From Rhodocyclales bacterium (GTDB lineage: Bacteria > Pseudomonadota > Gammaproteobacteria > Burkholderiales > Rhodocyclaceae), in contig JACRIX010000029.1 of the NCBI GenBank assembly GCA_016215645.1, positions 1-64,000 of the forward strand: a DNA stretch of 64,000 nt. Direction: 5' to 3'. Shown here piece after piece: positions 19,301 through 29,338 of the stretch (its first letter is position 1; each line of letters begins with the position of its first letter). Both the position numbers and the translations under genes were made by a program. Under the pieces are notes generated by a model that worked only from the letters and a program-made list of their open reading frames with translations, ran no database searches and was not told the DNA's origin.

Positions 19301-22300
19301 ATGAGCGTGGAACTCGATATCGGCCCGCTGTCCTGGGTCAAGGGGGAAATCGACCTTGCCCTCGAACGGGCCGGAGCAAGCCTCACGGCCTTCACCGCGG
19401 ATTCGTCCGGGGACGGCCTGGTCAAGGCACGTGCCGGCATGCACCAGGCCCATGGCGCGCTCGCCATCGTTGGCCTCGAAGGCATCACCGAATTCGCCAA
19501 TGCGATAGAGCAGCTTCTGGCTGCGATCGCCGACGGCTCGGCCAAGGATGCGCCCGCCGCGATTGCCGCCGCCCATGGCGGTTTCACCGCCTTGCGCGGC
19601 TATCTCGACGACCTCATGGCCGGCCATCCCGATCAGCCGCTGAAACTGCTCGGCGCCTACTCGGCCATGGCGGTGGCGCGTGGGCAACCGGCGCCCGGGC
19701 CGTCGTCGCTGTTCTTCCCCGATCTCACGCAACGACCGCCCAGGCGCGACAGGGAGTTGCCGGTACTCGCGCCGGAAGCCATGACCGCGCGCATCAAGGC
19801 GGCGCGGCTGGGCTTCGAACGCGGCCTGTTGAAATGGCTGAAGGGCGATATCAAGGGCGCGACCGAAATGAAGGTCTCGACCACCCTGATCGAGATGACC
19901 CGCGCCACACCGTCGGCACGCGCCTTCTGGTGGGTTTCGCTGGGGGTCCTCGATGCCATGGTGGCGGGCGGGCTGCCGGACGCCAATGAAGCCAAGCGCT
20001 TCGCCATGCGCCTGGGCGCCCAGGTCAAAAAGCTGTCCGATGGCCAGGCTGAAGCCAATGACCAGGTCCTGCGTGAAGCGCTCTATCTGGCCGCCTGCGC
20101 CACCAAGGGCGGCGAGGCCCTGGCCGGAGTGCGCGGCGCCTATCGCCTCGACGGCATGGTGCCCACCGCCACGCCGTCCGAAACCGAGCGGCTGCTGCCC
20201 CACATCCGTCGCCTGCGCGACTTGCTGGCCGGGGCCAAGGATGACTGGAACCGACTCTGCGCGGGAACCGCCGCGGCCTTGCCGCCCTTCCACGAGCGCA
20301 CGGCAACAATTGCCGAAGAGGGCAAGGCCACCGGGCAGGCCGATTACCAGCGCCTGACCACGGCCATCCTCGACATCGCCGACCATTTGCGCCGCGACCC
20401 TTCGCGCCATAACGAAGCCATGGCCCTGGAAATGGCCACGGCCCTGCTGCTGGCCGAGTCAGCGCTGGAAAACTTCCAGTCGCTGGATGCCGACTTCGCC
20501 CACTCGACCAACGCCGTGGTCGAGCGCCTTGCCGCTGCCGAACGCGGTGAAGAACTGGGCATGCTCGAACTGCCGCACCTCGATGCCATGTCGCGGCGTG
20601 CCCAGGAAAGACTGCTGCTGGAATCGGTGGCCCGCGAGATCAAGTCCAACCTCGGCTCGATCGAAACCGCGCTCGACGCCTTCTTCCGCGACAGCAGCAA
20701 GCAGGCTGCCTTGGCAACCCTGCAAGCCCCGATTCGCCAGATCCAGGGCGCACTGCTCGTTCTTGGCCAGGATCGCGCCAACACCGTGCTGGTGGAGTGT
20801 GCCGGCGCCATCGAACGCTTCGCGCAGCCGGGTTTTGCCGTCCAGGCCGGGGAATTCGAAGACGTCGCGAAGAAACTGTCGGCCCTTGGCTTCTTCGTCA
20901 CGCAACTGCAAGGCGGTGCGGCCGACATCGACGCAATACTTGCGCCCCCTCCGGTGGTTGCCAAACCGGTACGCGAGGCGCCGGAACCGATTGCCGCCGC
21001 ACCCCAGGTCGACATCCCACCGCCGCCCGTTCCCCAAATCGTGGCGCCACCTCCGGTCGCGGCAGCCACCGAAGAAGCCCCCGTTCTTGCCGCGGATACC
21101 GCTCCGGAACCTTCGCCGGTTCCGGAATCCCTACCCGAGCCCGTTGCCGACAGCGCACTGCCAAATTTCGAGGTCGAAGGCTTCGAGGTACCGGCCGAAC
21201 CCGAACCAGCGCCCGCACCGACACCGGTCGAGGCGCCCGCGCCTTCCGCCGAAACAGAGCGGCTGATGGACGCCAGCGAGGAAGACCTCGACGCCGAGCT
21301 TCTGGGCATCTTCCTCGAAGAAGCCAATGAGGTACTGGGCACCATCAACCAGAACCTGCCGACGCTGCATGCCGCAGCGTCGGACCACGAAGCGCTGATT
21401 ACCGTTCGTCGCAGCTTCCATACGCTCAAGGGCAGCGGCCGCATGGTCGGCCTCGCCGACCTGGGTGAAGCCGGCTGGGCGGTCGAGCAGGTGCTCAATG
21501 CCTGGCTGCACGACACCAAGCCGGCAAGCCCGGCACTGCTGGATATGCTCGACCATGCCGCCAGGATATTTGGCGACTGGGTGGTGCAGCTGGAAGGCGG
21601 CGGCAGCCGCCACTACGATTATGCGGCACTGGCCAAACAGTGCGCTGTCCTGTGCGGCGCCGAAGCGGAAGCCCCGGTCGCCGTAGCGCCAGCGCCGACT
21701 TCCGAGCCGGCGGCCGAACCCGGCACGACAGAGCCGGTCACGCCGGAAGTGTCCGTGGCCGTACCCGACGTTGCCGCACCCGACGTTGCCGTACCCGAGC
21801 TTGCCGTACCCGAGCTTGCCGCACCCGACGTTGCCGTACCCGAGGTCGCCGCGCCCGACCTTTCCATTTCCGACGCCACCCCGCCGGAAACCTTCGAACC
21901 CGAAGTCATCGCCCTGGAACCGGCGGAACCGGAAATGCCGGCGATTGAGCTACCCGCCCTGGAAATCCCGGCAGCGGAAGAGCCTTCCACGCCCGAGCGT
22001 CCACCGCTCGACGCCGTACCGGAGGCCCCCGCGGCAGTCGCGGAAACCTATGCCGATATCAGCGCGCCACCCACGGCGGAGGTGGTCGCCTTCCCCGCGC
22101 CGCCACCGGTCCGTGTCGGCGACGTCGAGATTGCGCCAACGCTCTACAACCTGTATCTCGACGAAACACGCGAGCACATCGCCACCTTGCAGGCCAACCT
22201 CGGCCATGAAGCCGTGCCAAGCAACGAGGTGATCCGCGCCGCGCACACCACGGCAAGCATTTCCGCCGCGACCGGGATCCTGCCGCTATCCACCCTGGGC

Positions 22301-25039
22301 CGCGCGCTTGAGGACGCCCTGGGCCGCCTTGCCCTGATTGGCGCAACGCCGACCGAAGCGCAGCGCTATGTCTTCGCCCGATGCGCCGGTGCCCTCGAAG
22401 GCATGCTTGGCGCGGTGGCGCAACGGCGCATGCCCGGCGAGGAAATCGAGCTCACCGAGGAACTCAGGAGCATGAACCCGGCGATCGAGCCCGTGGTCGA
22501 CGTACCCGTCACGGCCATCGACGAGCCGGTCGCGGCGGTCGCCGAGACCCCCGAGACGCCGACAGAGACGGCGGTGCCGAAGGTCGAACACGTGCCTGCC
22601 GCCGGCGCCCCCCAGGAGCTACCGGCAGTGCCGGAAGTTTCGATCAGCGCTGCCGACCGTCGCGCGGCGCGGATGGAAGACGAGATCGATTTCCAGATCC
22701 TGCCGCTCTTCCTCGACGAAAGCGTCGATTTGATGCGCGAGATTGGCGAGAGCTTGCGCCAGTGGCGTACAGACCCCACCAGCAGCGACATCGCGCGCGG
22801 CTTGCAGCGTGCCCTGCATACGCTCAAGGGCAGCGCGCGCATGGCCGGCGCCATGGGCTGCGGCGAACTTTTGCACTCGATGGAAGACCGCATCGACCAG
22901 GCGGTGCGCATGAAGTCGGTGCAGCCTGCCGTCATCGACGGCCTGGAGACCTCCTACGACCGCGCGGAAATGCTGATCGAGCGCCTGCGCAATCCCGGCT
23001 CGGCACCCAGCGAACCCGATCAGCCCAGGCCCCAGGAGCAACTGGCCTCGGTCGCTGTCGAAACCGCTGCCGAAGCCGCGCAGCCCTTTGACGAGGCAGA
23101 GGGTCAGGCGGCTGCAAAGGGTGGAGCCGGACCCGCGCCATTCGTGCCCGCGGCACAGGTGCACCTGCGCGTTCGCGCCGACCTGGTCGACCAGTTGGTC
23201 AACGAGGCCGGCGAAGTCGCCATCGCGCGCGGCCGCATCGAAGGCGAACTGCTGGCCTTGAAGTCCTCCATGCTGGATCTCACGGAAAACGTCATCCGCC
23301 TGCGCAAGCAGCTGCGTGAAGTGGAAATCCAGGCCGAGTCGCAAATGCAGTCGCAGCAGGCATTGGCCAGCGAACGCTCGATGGAATTCGATCCGCTCGA
23401 ATTCGACCGCTTCACCCGCTTCCAGGAAGTCACGCGCATGATGGCCGAGAGCGTGAACGACGTCGCCACCGTGCAGCAGAACCTGATGCGCACGCTCGAC
23501 CACGCCAATGCCGCCGTGGCCGCCCAGGCACGTCTCTCCCGCGAGCTTTCGCAGCGCCTGATGGGCGTGCGCATGGTGCCTTTCGAAAGCATCGCCGAAC
23601 GTCTGCACCGCGTGGTACGCCAGGCCGCCAAGGACACCGGCAAGCGCGCCAACCTCGACATCCGCCATGGCCAGACCGAACTCGACCGTTCTGTGCTGGA
23701 CAAAATGGGCGGTCCGCTGGAACACATGCTGCGCAACAGCGTCGCCCACGGCCTGGAAAGTACCGCGGGGCGCGGGGCAGCAGGCAAGGATCCGATCGGT
23801 CAGATCACGCTTTCGCTGGCCCAGGAGGGCAACGAAATCGTGGTGGCGATTTCCGACGATGGCGCCGGCCTCAACTTGCAGAAGATTCGCGATCGCGCGA
23901 TTGACCGCGGCCTGCTGGCCTACGACGCGACGCCCGATGATCACGCCCTGATGCAGATGGTCCTGCAGTCGGGATTTTCCACCGCCGACGAAGTCACGAC
24001 ACTGGCCGGACGCGGCGTGGGCATGGATGTGGTGCGCAACGAAACCGCCAGCCTCGGCGGGCGCATTGAAATTGCTTCGGTCAGTGGCCAGGGCGCCACC
24101 TTCCGTGTCTATCTGCCGCTGACCCTGGCGGTTACCCAGGTGGTGCTGGTCACCGTCGGCAGCCGCCACTACGCCGTGCCCTCGTCGATGATCGAACAGG
24201 CCACGGAACACCGCCCCGCCGCTGCCGCCGAAATCCGCGGCAAGGGTGGCACCGAATGGCTGGGCAACCACTATCCGTATCATTACCTGGGCGTGCTGCT
24301 GGGCGATGCGCATGCCTCGCCCCCACAGGAACGCCGCCACTGGATCCTGCTGGTCCGCGGCGGAACCGAGCGTGTCGCACTGGAGGTTGACAGCCTGTCG
24401 GGCAACCAGGAAGTCGTGGTCAAAGCCGTCGGCCCGCAGCTCGCGCGCATTCCCGGTCTGGCCGGCGCAACCGTGCTGGCCAACGGCGAGATCGCGCTGA
24501 TCCTCAACCCCGTCGCGCTGGCGGCGCGCTCGGCGGAACGCGCCGCCACGCCCGCAGCTGTCGCTGCCGTGCCAGGCCCAGGCGCTACCGCGGAAGCCAT
24601 CATCCCGACGCCGGCGGCACTGACCAGCACCACCATCCGCGGGCCAAGCGCGGCGGCGGCCGCCGCCGCCGCCGCGGTAATGGTGGTGGACGATTCACTC
24701 ACGGTGCGCAAGATCAGCGGCCGGCTGCTGGCCCGCCACGGCTATCACGTATTGACCGCCAAGGACGGCGTCGATGCCCTGGAGCAACTGGCCGACGTAA
24801 TGCCCGACGTGATGCTGCTGGACATCGAAATGCCGCGCATGGACGGCTTCGACCTGGCGCGCAACATCCGCGGCGACAAGCGTCTCAAGCACATTCCATT
24901 GATCATGATCACCTCGCGCACAGCCGACAAGCACCGCCAGCTGGCAATGGATATCGGCGTCAATCATTACCTCGGCAAACCCTACGACGAAGACGACCTG
25001 CTCGGCTGCATCCGCCAGTGCATCCCCGGCAGGCAGTAG
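19301..25039 (+). CDS. pilL: ChpA/PilL-type hybrid chemotaxis histidine kinase
   Basis: Very large CheA-type protein of 1912 residues. Two intact phosphotransfer sites are seen, at His707 ([13 protein letters not shown]) and His1173 ([13 protein letters not shown]). A third at His982 reads [13 protein letters not shown] and has lost the lysine and glycine that follow the histidine; an N-terminal block is also Hpt-like but lacks the motif. The kinase core is near residues 1300-1600 ([14 protein letters not shown]), followed by a CheW-like domain and a receiver with [10 protein letters not shown] and phospho-acceptor Asp1841 ([13 protein letters not shown]). Proline/glutamate/valine-rich linkers with short tandem repeats join the Hpt domains. 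It closes the pilGHIJL operon. Confidence 0.94.
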   Translation: MSVELDIGPLSWVKGEIDLALERAGASLTAFTADSSGDGLVKARAGMHQAHGALAIVGLEGITEFANAIEQLLAAIADGSAKDAPAAIAAAHGGFTALRGYLDDLMAGHPDQPLKLLGAYSAMAVARGQPAPGPSSLFFPDLTQRPPRRDRELPVLAPEAMTARIKAARLGFERGLLKWLKGDIKGATEMKVSTTLIEMTRATPSARAFWWVSLGVLDAMVAGGLPDANEAKRFAMRLGAQVKKLSDGQAEANDQVLREALYLAACATKGGEALAGVRGAYRLDGMVPTATPSETERLLPHIRRLRDLLAGAKDDWNRLCAGTAAALPPFHERTATIAEEGKATGQADYQRLTTAILDIADHLRRDPSRHNEAMALEMATALLLAESALENFQSLDADFAHSTNAVVERLAAAERGEELGMLELPHLDAMSRRAQERLLLESVAREIKSNLGSIETALDAFFRDSSKQAALATLQAPIRQIQGALLVLGQDRANTVLVECAGAIERFAQPGFAVQAGEFEDVAKKLSALGFFVTQLQGGAADIDAILAPPPVVAKPVREAPEPIAAAPQVDIPPPPVPQIVAPPPVAAATEEAPVLAADTAPEPSPVPESLPEPVADSALPNFEVEGFEVPAEPEPAPAPTPVEAPAPSAETERLMDASEEDLDAELLGIFLEEANEVLGTINQNLPTLHAAASDHEALITVRRSFHTLKGSGRMVGLADLGEAGWAVEQVLNAWLHDTKPASPALLDMLDHAARIFGDWVVQLEGGGSRHYDYAALAKQCAVLCGAEAEAPVAVAPAPTSEPAAEPGTTEPVTPEVSVAVPDVAAPDVAVPELAVPELAAPDVAVPEVAAPDLSISDATPPETFEPEVIALEPAEPEMPAIELPALEIPAAEEPSTPERPPLDAVPEAPAAVAETYADISAPPTAEVVAFPAPPPVRVGDVEIAPTLYNLYLDETREHIATLQANLGHEAVPSNEVIRAAHTTASISAATGILPLSTLGRALEDALGRLALIGATPTEAQRYVFARCAGALEGMLGAVAQRRMPGEEIELTEELRSMNPAIEPVVDVPVTAIDEPVAAVAETPETPTETAVPKVEHVPAAGAPQELPAVPEVSISAADRRAARMEDEIDFQILPLFLDESVDLMREIGESLRQWRTDPTSSDIARGLQRALHTLKGSARMAGAMGCGELLHSMEDRIDQAVRMKSVQPAVIDGLETSYDRAEMLIERLRNPGSAPSEPDQPRPQEQLASVAVETAAEAAQPFDEAEGQAAAKGGAGPAPFVPAAQVHLRVRADLVDQLVNEAGEVAIARGRIEGELLALKSSMLDLTENVIRLRKQLREVEIQAESQMQSQQALASERSMEFDPLEFDRFTRFQEVTRMMAESVNDVATVQQNLMRTLDHANAAVAAQARLSRELSQRLMGVRMVPFESIAERLHRVVRQAAKDTGKRANLDIRHGQTELDRSVLDKMGGPLEHMLRNSVAHGLESTAGRGAAGKDPIGQITLSLAQEGNEIVVAISDDGAGLNLQKIRDRAIDRGLLAYDATPDDHALMQMVLQSGFSTADEVTTLAGRGVGMDVVRNETASLGGRIEIASVSGQGATFRVYLPLTLAVTQVVLVTVGSRHYAVPSSMIEQATEHRPAAAAEIRGKGGTEWLGNHYPYHYLGVLLGDAHASPPQERRHWILLVRGGTERVALEVDSLSGNQEVVVKAVGPQLARIPGLAGATVLANGEIALILNPVALAARSAERAATPAAVAAVPGPGATAEAIIPTPAALTSTTIRGPSAAAAAAAAAVMVVDDSLTVRKISGRLLARHGYHVLTAKDGVDALEQLADVMPDVMLLDIEMPRMDGFDLARNIRGDKRLKHIPLIMITSRTADKHRQLAMDIGVNHYLGKPYDEDDLLGCIRQCIPGRQ
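21677..21703 (-). repeat. Dispersed GTCGGCGCTG repeat, copy 5 (in pilL linker)
   Basis: The core and distal block lie inside a disordered linker of the kinase and are translated as [10 protein letters not shown]. Copy 12 in dsbD is translated in the same frame as IAVPPAPTSA. Confidence 0.7.
21762..21858 (+). repeat. 15-base tandem repeats encoding [10 protein letters not shown] units
   Basis: Six to seven adjoining 15-base units of the form CCCGACGTTGCCGCA or CCCGAGCTTGCCGTA run through a linker of pilL. The unit length keeps the frame, so copy-number change would only lengthen or shorten the linker. Confidence 0.8.
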
Positions 25040-25064
25040 CAGTCCTGCGCACGGAATCGCAATA

Positions 25065-25544
25065 ATGACAAGTCAATCACGCCCGTTCAAGGTGCTCGGC
25101 ATCCAGCAGATCGCCATCGGCGGCCCGTCCAAGGAACGTCTCAAGAAACTCTGGGTAGACATGTTCGGCCTCGCCGTTACCGGAAACTACGTCAGCGAAC
25201 GCGAGAATGTCGACGAGGACATCACGGCCATGGGCAGCGGACCGTTCAAGGTCGAGGTTGACCTGATGCAGCCGCTGGACCCGGCGAAAAAGCCCGCGGT
25301 GAATGAGCCTCCGCTGAACCATGTCGGCCTTTGGGTGGATAACCTGCCGGTGGCCGTCGAATGGCTCACGGCACAGGGGGTTCGCTTCGCCCCGGGAGGA
25401 ATCCGCAAGGGCGCCGCCGGCTTCGACATCAGCTTCCTGCACCCCAAGGCCAACGAGCAGTTTCCGATCGGCGGCGAAGGCGTGCTGATCGAGCTGGTGC
25501 AGGCACCGCAGGAAGTTGTCGACGCCTTCGCCCGCCTTGCCTGA
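25065..25544 (+). CDS. VOC-family protein (glyoxalase/epimerase-like)
   Basis: Small metalloenzyme-fold protein of 159 residues. The first half opens with [28 protein letters not shown]. The second half has [25 protein letters not shown] and closes with [25 protein letters not shown]. The histidine and glutamate positions suit the metal site of the vicinal-oxygen-chelate fold. The end resembles methylmalonyl-CoA epimerases (HPK...GVLIELV), and the window encodes the rest of that pathway 11-18 kb away, but lactoylglutathione-lyase-like and uncharacterised members share this look. It stands alone after pilL and converges on the GGDEF gene. Confidence 0.75.
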   Translation: MTSQSRPFKVLGIQQIAIGGPSKERLKKLWVDMFGLAVTGNYVSERENVDEDITAMGSGPFKVEVDLMQPLDPAKKPAVNEPPLNHVGLWVDNLPVAVEWLTAQGVRFAPGGIRKGAAGFDISFLHPKANEQFPIGGEGVLIELVQAPQEVVDAFARLA

Positions 25545-25550
25545 CAAGGC

Positions 25551-27383
25551 TCAGGCGGCAAACATCCGGTAGCAGCCGCGCCCGGCTTCCTTGGCCGCAT
25601 ACATGGCGCTGTCGGCGCGGCGCATCAGCTCCGCCGGCGTCAGCTCTCCGCCGCTGAACAAGGCCACGCCAACGCTGGCGCTGCATTCGATGGGCATGCC
25701 CAGCACGCGCATCGGCTCGCGCATGCCGGCGACCAGCTTCTCGGCCAGGCGCTCGACATCGGCGGCGCCGCCAAGCGCGGTCAACACCACGACGAATTCG
25801 TCGCCCCCCACTCGCGCCACGGTATCGACCTCGCGCACCGCGGCACGCAAGCGATCGGCGGTGGCGCGTAGCACCTCGTCGCCGATGGCATGTCCGCGGC
25901 TATCGTTGATCACCTTGAAGTGATCCAGATCGACCATCAGCAGGGCAATCTGCCCGTGGCTGCGTCGCGCATGCTGCATCGACTGTTCCAGCCGGGCATC
26001 GAGCAGAAGCCGGTTGGCGAGGCCGGTGAGGGGATCGGTGTGGGCCAGGGCCTGCAACTGGCGTTCGTTCTCGCGCAGGCGGGCATTGAGCGCTTCGAGC
26101 TCGCCGGTGCGGACCATGACGCGGCGCTCAAGATCGATCTCGGAGCGCTGCAAGGTGGCCACCAGTTCCTGCTTGGTCGACAGCGCCTCGCCCTGTGCCG
26201 CATCCTTCTCGCGCTGAAGATCATTGATCCGCTCGGCAAGCGCAAAGGACAGCAGGATCATCTCCACCGCCGAGCCAATCTGTATGGCATAGAAGCTGAA
26301 GAAGGTTGTCGGCAGCAGGTTCAGATTGCGCAGCCCGACCACCACCACGCCCACCAGCAACACGGCCCAGGCCAGGATGAATATGCGTGCCCCCGGCTGG
26401 CCCGCGCGCCAGCAGCGCAAACCGGCGAGCACGGCCATCACCGAAAACGTCACGCCCGTCAGCGACGTGAGGATCGCCGCCAGGCGGTAGGGGGCCACCA
26501 GCGGCGCCACGGCGCACAATGCAAACAGGGCGGCGAGGCCAATGATCGCGCCATCCAGGCGCGGCAGGTTGCGCCGCGTTTCGAGAAAGCCGCGCGTGAA
26601 CAAGGCGCCAAAAAATCCGGTGGCGGCGAAGCCGGTCGAGAAAGCCAGGTTGCCCCACGCCGGCCAGTCCGGCCAGAGAAACTGGTTGCCGAGACCATTC
26701 AGCGACAGCTGTCCGACGGCCATGCTGATGGCGAAGGCCACGTAGGTCAGGTAGTTCCGGTCCCGCAGCGAAAGCCAGAGCAGGAAATTGTAGAGCGCCA
26801 GCGCCAGGAGCATGCCGAAATACAGCGCCAGCATGGAATAACTGGCCAGCGAATCCTGCCAGAAGGCCTCATGACGCCAGAGCCGCAGGGGTATGGTCAA
26901 CGTCCCCTCCGACACAACGCGCAGCCATGCGGTACCGGTACCGGACTCGTCGAGATGCACGGGAAAAACGAAGTTGCGATGCAGCATCGGTCGCGCCGCG
27001 AAGCGCAGGCGATCGCCGGTCGCCATCCGCTCTCCGCCAGGACCGAAATATTCAACACTGTCCAGCGTCGGAAAGGCCACGTCGAGCAGCCAGTCACGCG
27101 GCGCATTCTGCTCTGCCGCGAAGTCGATGCGCAGCCACCAGGCCGCGGAGGAATAGCCGAAATTGATCGCCGCGTCGTCATGCACCGCCGAGGGCCGGAA
27201 TTCCCCCGCGCGGCGCTGGGCATCCGCCAGCGTCATGGCCCCGCCCGCGTCTTCAAGCACGGCGACATTCGCCGCCAGCGGCACCGAGCGGGTATCCTGC
27301 AACAGGCGCACCGCCGCAGCACTGTTCCCGACCGGGCCGAACAGGCAACTCAACAACAGGATCAACGCGGCAATGCGTGACAC
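25551..27383 (-). CDS. Diguanylate cyclase with 7TMR-DISM sensor module
   Basis: Membrane protein of about 610 residues. A signal peptide (SRIAALILLLSCLFGPVGNSAAA) is followed by a periplasmic DISMED2-like domain, seven membrane segments, a coiled coil and a C-terminal GGDEF domain. The catalytic loop is ARVGGDEFVVVL, and five residues upstream is REVD, the RxxD product-inhibition site, so the enzyme should make cyclic-di-GMP and be feedback-controlled. There is no EAL domain. The start was set at the GTG at 27383, with GGAG upstream, because it places the signal peptide at the N-terminus; a TTG at 27410 is the upstream alternative. Confidence 0.92.
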   Translation of the reverse strand: MSRIAALILLLSCLFGPVGNSAAAVRLLQDTRSVPLAANVAVLEDAGGAMTLADAQRRAGEFRPSAVHDDAAINFGYSSAAWWLRIDFAAEQNAPRDWLLDVAFPTLDSVEYFGPGGERMATGDRLRFAARPMLHRNFVFPVHLDESGTGTAWLRVVSEGTLTIPLRLWRHEAFWQDSLASYSMLALYFGMLLALALYNFLLWLSLRDRNYLTYVAFAISMAVGQLSLNGLGNQFLWPDWPAWGNLAFSTGFAATGFFGALFTRGFLETRRNLPRLDGAIIGLAALFALCAVAPLVAPYRLAAILTSLTGVTFSVMAVLAGLRCWRAGQPGARIFILAWAVLLVGVVVVGLRNLNLLPTTFFSFYAIQIGSAVEMILLSFALAERINDLQREKDAAQGEALSTKQELVATLQRSEIDLERRVMVRTGELEALNARLRENERQLQALAHTDPLTGLANRLLLDARLEQSMQHARRSHGQIALLMVDLDHFKVINDSRGHAIGDEVLRATADRLRAAVREVDTVARVGGDEFVVVLTALGGAADVERLAEKLVAGMREPMRVLGMPIECSASVGVALFSGGELTPAELMRRADSAMYAAKEAGRGCYRMFAA

Positions 27384-27579
27384 GGCACGCTCCGGAGGGG
27401 GGGTCGGCAAATTCTAGCCGATTGGCACCAATGGCACTGCCATCCCATCGGCACGGCTACCGGTGTCCGACTGGCAAACGGAAATTGCCCGCCGTCAAAC
27501 CCTCATTTTCTCTGGCCGCCGAGGGCAAAAATTGCCTAGACTTCGCCGCTATCGTCCGGAACGTCGTCAAAGGAAAGCC

Positions 27580-28839
27580 ATGCGCGATACGATACTTGCC
27601 GTCTTATCCTGCCTGGCCTGCGCCAGCGCTGCAATCGCCGGCGAAGAATCTGTGCCCAACTTCGCTGAAGGCACGCTGTCCGGCGATTGGGGCGGAGCGC
27701 GCGGCAAGGCCGCGAAACATGGCATCTTGTTCGAAACCGCTATCAAGGTTGATGCGCTTCGAAATCGCGGGGCACTAAGTACCGGCGCCAAGACCGTAAG
27801 CCACGCAGACTTCAAACTGAGGCTGGATTTTGAAACGGCTCTGGGTTGGCAGGGCGGCAGCGGCCTGCTCAATATCATCAGCGACAGTGGCTGGGGGCCG
27901 AATGCTCGCCATGTCGGCGCCCTGATGGGAACCACCAACCTCGAAGTCGCCGCCCCGACCACGACACGCGTCTTCCACGCCTGGCTGCAGCAATCCCTGC
28001 TCGATGACGGATTGTCGGTCCGCGCCGGCATTTATCCCATTGACAGCGAGTTCCAGGTCATGGATTCCGCCGGTGTATTCGTCAAACCGGAGTACGGGCC
28101 CAGCGCCGAACTTGCTCTGACGCGCGGTCCGTCGATTTTCAACAATGCGGCCTTCGGCATCCGTAGCAAGCTGCAAACCGCGGACAAGACGCTGTATGCG
28201 CAGTGGGCCTTGATGGACGGCATACCGAACGACCCGGCGCGCCCGAAACGGACCGCGATCCGTTTTGCCAAGGGCGACGGCGCCTTCAACATTGGCGAAA
28301 TCGGCTGGCTTCCCGAAGCGGCAAACGAGAAATTCCAGGGCCATGCCAAAGTGGCTCTGGGACTGTGGGGCTACACCGCGCGCGTCAATGACCTGATCGA
28401 TGTCGACCCCGCCGGCAATCCGATACGTCGCCGCTCGCATGGCGCCTATGTGCTGGCCGAGAAAACCCTGGCCCGGCTGGGCGCTGACGGCGCCCGTTAT
28501 ATCAGTGGCTTTATCCGGCCCAGCTGGACTGACGGCGATTCAAGCGCGATCAGGAACACCCTCAATCTCGGCCTGATGGTCAAGGGTCCGCTTGCCTCGC
28601 GCCCCGACGACGTGATCGGCGTGGCCTGGAGTCGGGCCGGGCTTTCCGACAAATGGCGCACCACGCAATTGCCGGCCCCAACCGGGCACTCGGAAGAGGC
28701 GCTTGAAGTCACCTATCGCTATGCCGTCACGCCGTGGTTCGCGATTCAACCAAACGTTCAGCACACCAAGAGGCCGGGAGGCCGCACCGACATTCCCGCC
28801 GCGACACTGATCGGCGCCCGTTTTGAAGTAATACTGTAA
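27580..28839 (+). CDS. OprB-type outer-membrane porin
   Basis: Secreted beta-barrel of 419 residues. The signal peptide is MRDTILAVLSCLACASAAIAG. The segment LSGDWGGARGKAAKHGILFE is the OprB/carbohydrate-porin signature, and alternating beta strands run to a C-terminal aromatic-rich end (IGARFEVIL). OprB homologues admit sugars or other small solutes; the substrate here is unknown. The ATG at 27580 has a good AAAGGAAAG site. The gene is visibly less GC-biased than its neighbours in places, which is only a weak sign of separate origin. Its stop codon is joined to a dispersed repeat copy. Confidence 0.85.
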   Translation: MRDTILAVLSCLACASAAIAGEESVPNFAEGTLSGDWGGARGKAAKHGILFETAIKVDALRNRGALSTGAKTVSHADFKLRLDFETALGWQGGSGLLNIISDSGWGPNARHVGALMGTTNLEVAAPTTTRVFHAWLQQSLLDDGLSVRAGIYPIDSEFQVMDSAGVFVKPEYGPSAELALTRGPSIFNNAAFGIRSKLQTADKTLYAQWALMDGIPNDPARPKRTAIRFAKGDGAFNIGEIGWLPEAANEKFQGHAKVALGLWGYTARVNDLIDVDPAGNPIRRRSHGAYVLAEKTLARLGADGARYISGFIRPSWTDGDSSAIRNTLNLGLMVKGPLASRPDDVIGVAWSRAGLSDKWRTTQLPAPTGHSEEALEVTYRYAVTPWFAIQPNVQHTKRPGGRTDIPAATLIGARFEVIL

Positions 28840-28866
28840 AAGTCGGCGCTGGCGGGACGGCGACGG
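28837..28866 (+). repeat. Dispersed GTCGGCGCTG repeat, copy 6 (at porin stop)
   Basis: Begins with the porin stop codon TAA and runs on as AAGTCGGCGCTG, then GGACGGCGACGG, in the same direction as the gene. Confidence 0.85.
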
Positions 28867-28874
28867 CACTCGGT

Positions 28875-28880
28875 TATACT
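28875..28880 (+). promoter_or_regulatory. Candidate -10 box upstream of the histidine-rich gene
   Basis: TATACT lies seven bases before the ATG at 28887. The region a -35 box would occupy is repeat sequence and shows no clear hexamer. If it is used, the transcript would be nearly leaderless. Confidence 0.3.
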
Positions 28881-28886
28881 CATTCG

Positions 28887-29240
28887 ATGCTTTCTGTCCG
28901 CCTGATTTCCCGCTGGCTGCTGCTGGTGCTCACCATGACGATCCTTGCCCCCGGGTTTGCGTGGGAGGTCATGGCGGCCGATGAGCACCACCATCTCGCT
29001 GCGACCTCGGAATCCGGTTCGGATGCCCATGCTCACGACGTCGATCCCGGCAATCGGGAACACGCCGACCACCATTCCGGCGACGGCTACTTGTTCACCC
29101 ACTTGCCAATGCTGGCATCGGCATCGGCATTTGGCTTTGCCATCGATCCGGGCAGCCGCTACGAACCGATCGACACGACAAGCCATACGTCGCGCACGCC
29201 GGACCGGCTCGAACGGCCGCCGCGCCATCGTCCCGCCTGA
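28887..29240 (+). CDS. Histidine-rich exported small protein upstream of metal-efflux genes
   Basis: Protein of 117 residues with a signal peptide (SRWLLLVLTMTILAPGFAWEVMAAD) and a mature start full of histidine and acid residues (DEHHHLAATSESGSDAHAHD, then HADHHSGDGY). That composition suits periplasmic metal binding, and the next genes encode an RND metal pump, so a CzcI-like or metal-sensing role is plausible. I do not recognise a named family. The C-terminal third is Arg/Pro-rich and looks unstructured. A stem-loop spans its stop codon. Confidence 0.7.
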   Translation: MLSVRLISRWLLLVLTMTILAPGFAWEVMAADEHHHLAATSESGSDAHAHDVDPGNREHADHHSGDGYLFTHLPMLASASAFGFAIDPGSRYEPIDTTSHTSRTPDRLERPPRHRPA

Positions 29241-29251
29241 ACGGCGGGACG
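29229..29251 (+). terminator. Stem-loop over the stop of the histidine-rich gene
   Basis: Arms CGTCCCGCC (29229-29237) and GGCGGGACG (29243-29251) form a 9-bp stem with a 5-base loop. A pyrimidine-rich stretch with short T-runs follows. It may be a weak terminator or an mRNA stability element. Confidence 0.4.
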
Positions 29252-29275
29252 CACTTTCCCCATTTCTTCTGGTGA

Positions 29276-29295
29276 CACCGCGCCCCGGCGCGGTG
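29276..29295 (+). other. Second stem-loop ahead of the efflux operon
   Basis: CACCGCGCC and GGCGCGGTG (29276-29284, 29287-29295) form a tight 9-bp stem with a two-base loop, 44 bases before the TolC-type gene. Confidence 0.45.
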
Positions 29296-29338
29296 GCGTC
29301 CCGTCGACTTCCCGTGATTCGATTCAACGAGGATTTCG

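Noticed and set aside
20941-21250. Separate proline-rich gene inside pilL
   Set aside because: The Pro/Glu/Val-rich stretch is in frame with the Hpt and kinase domains either side and is a linker.
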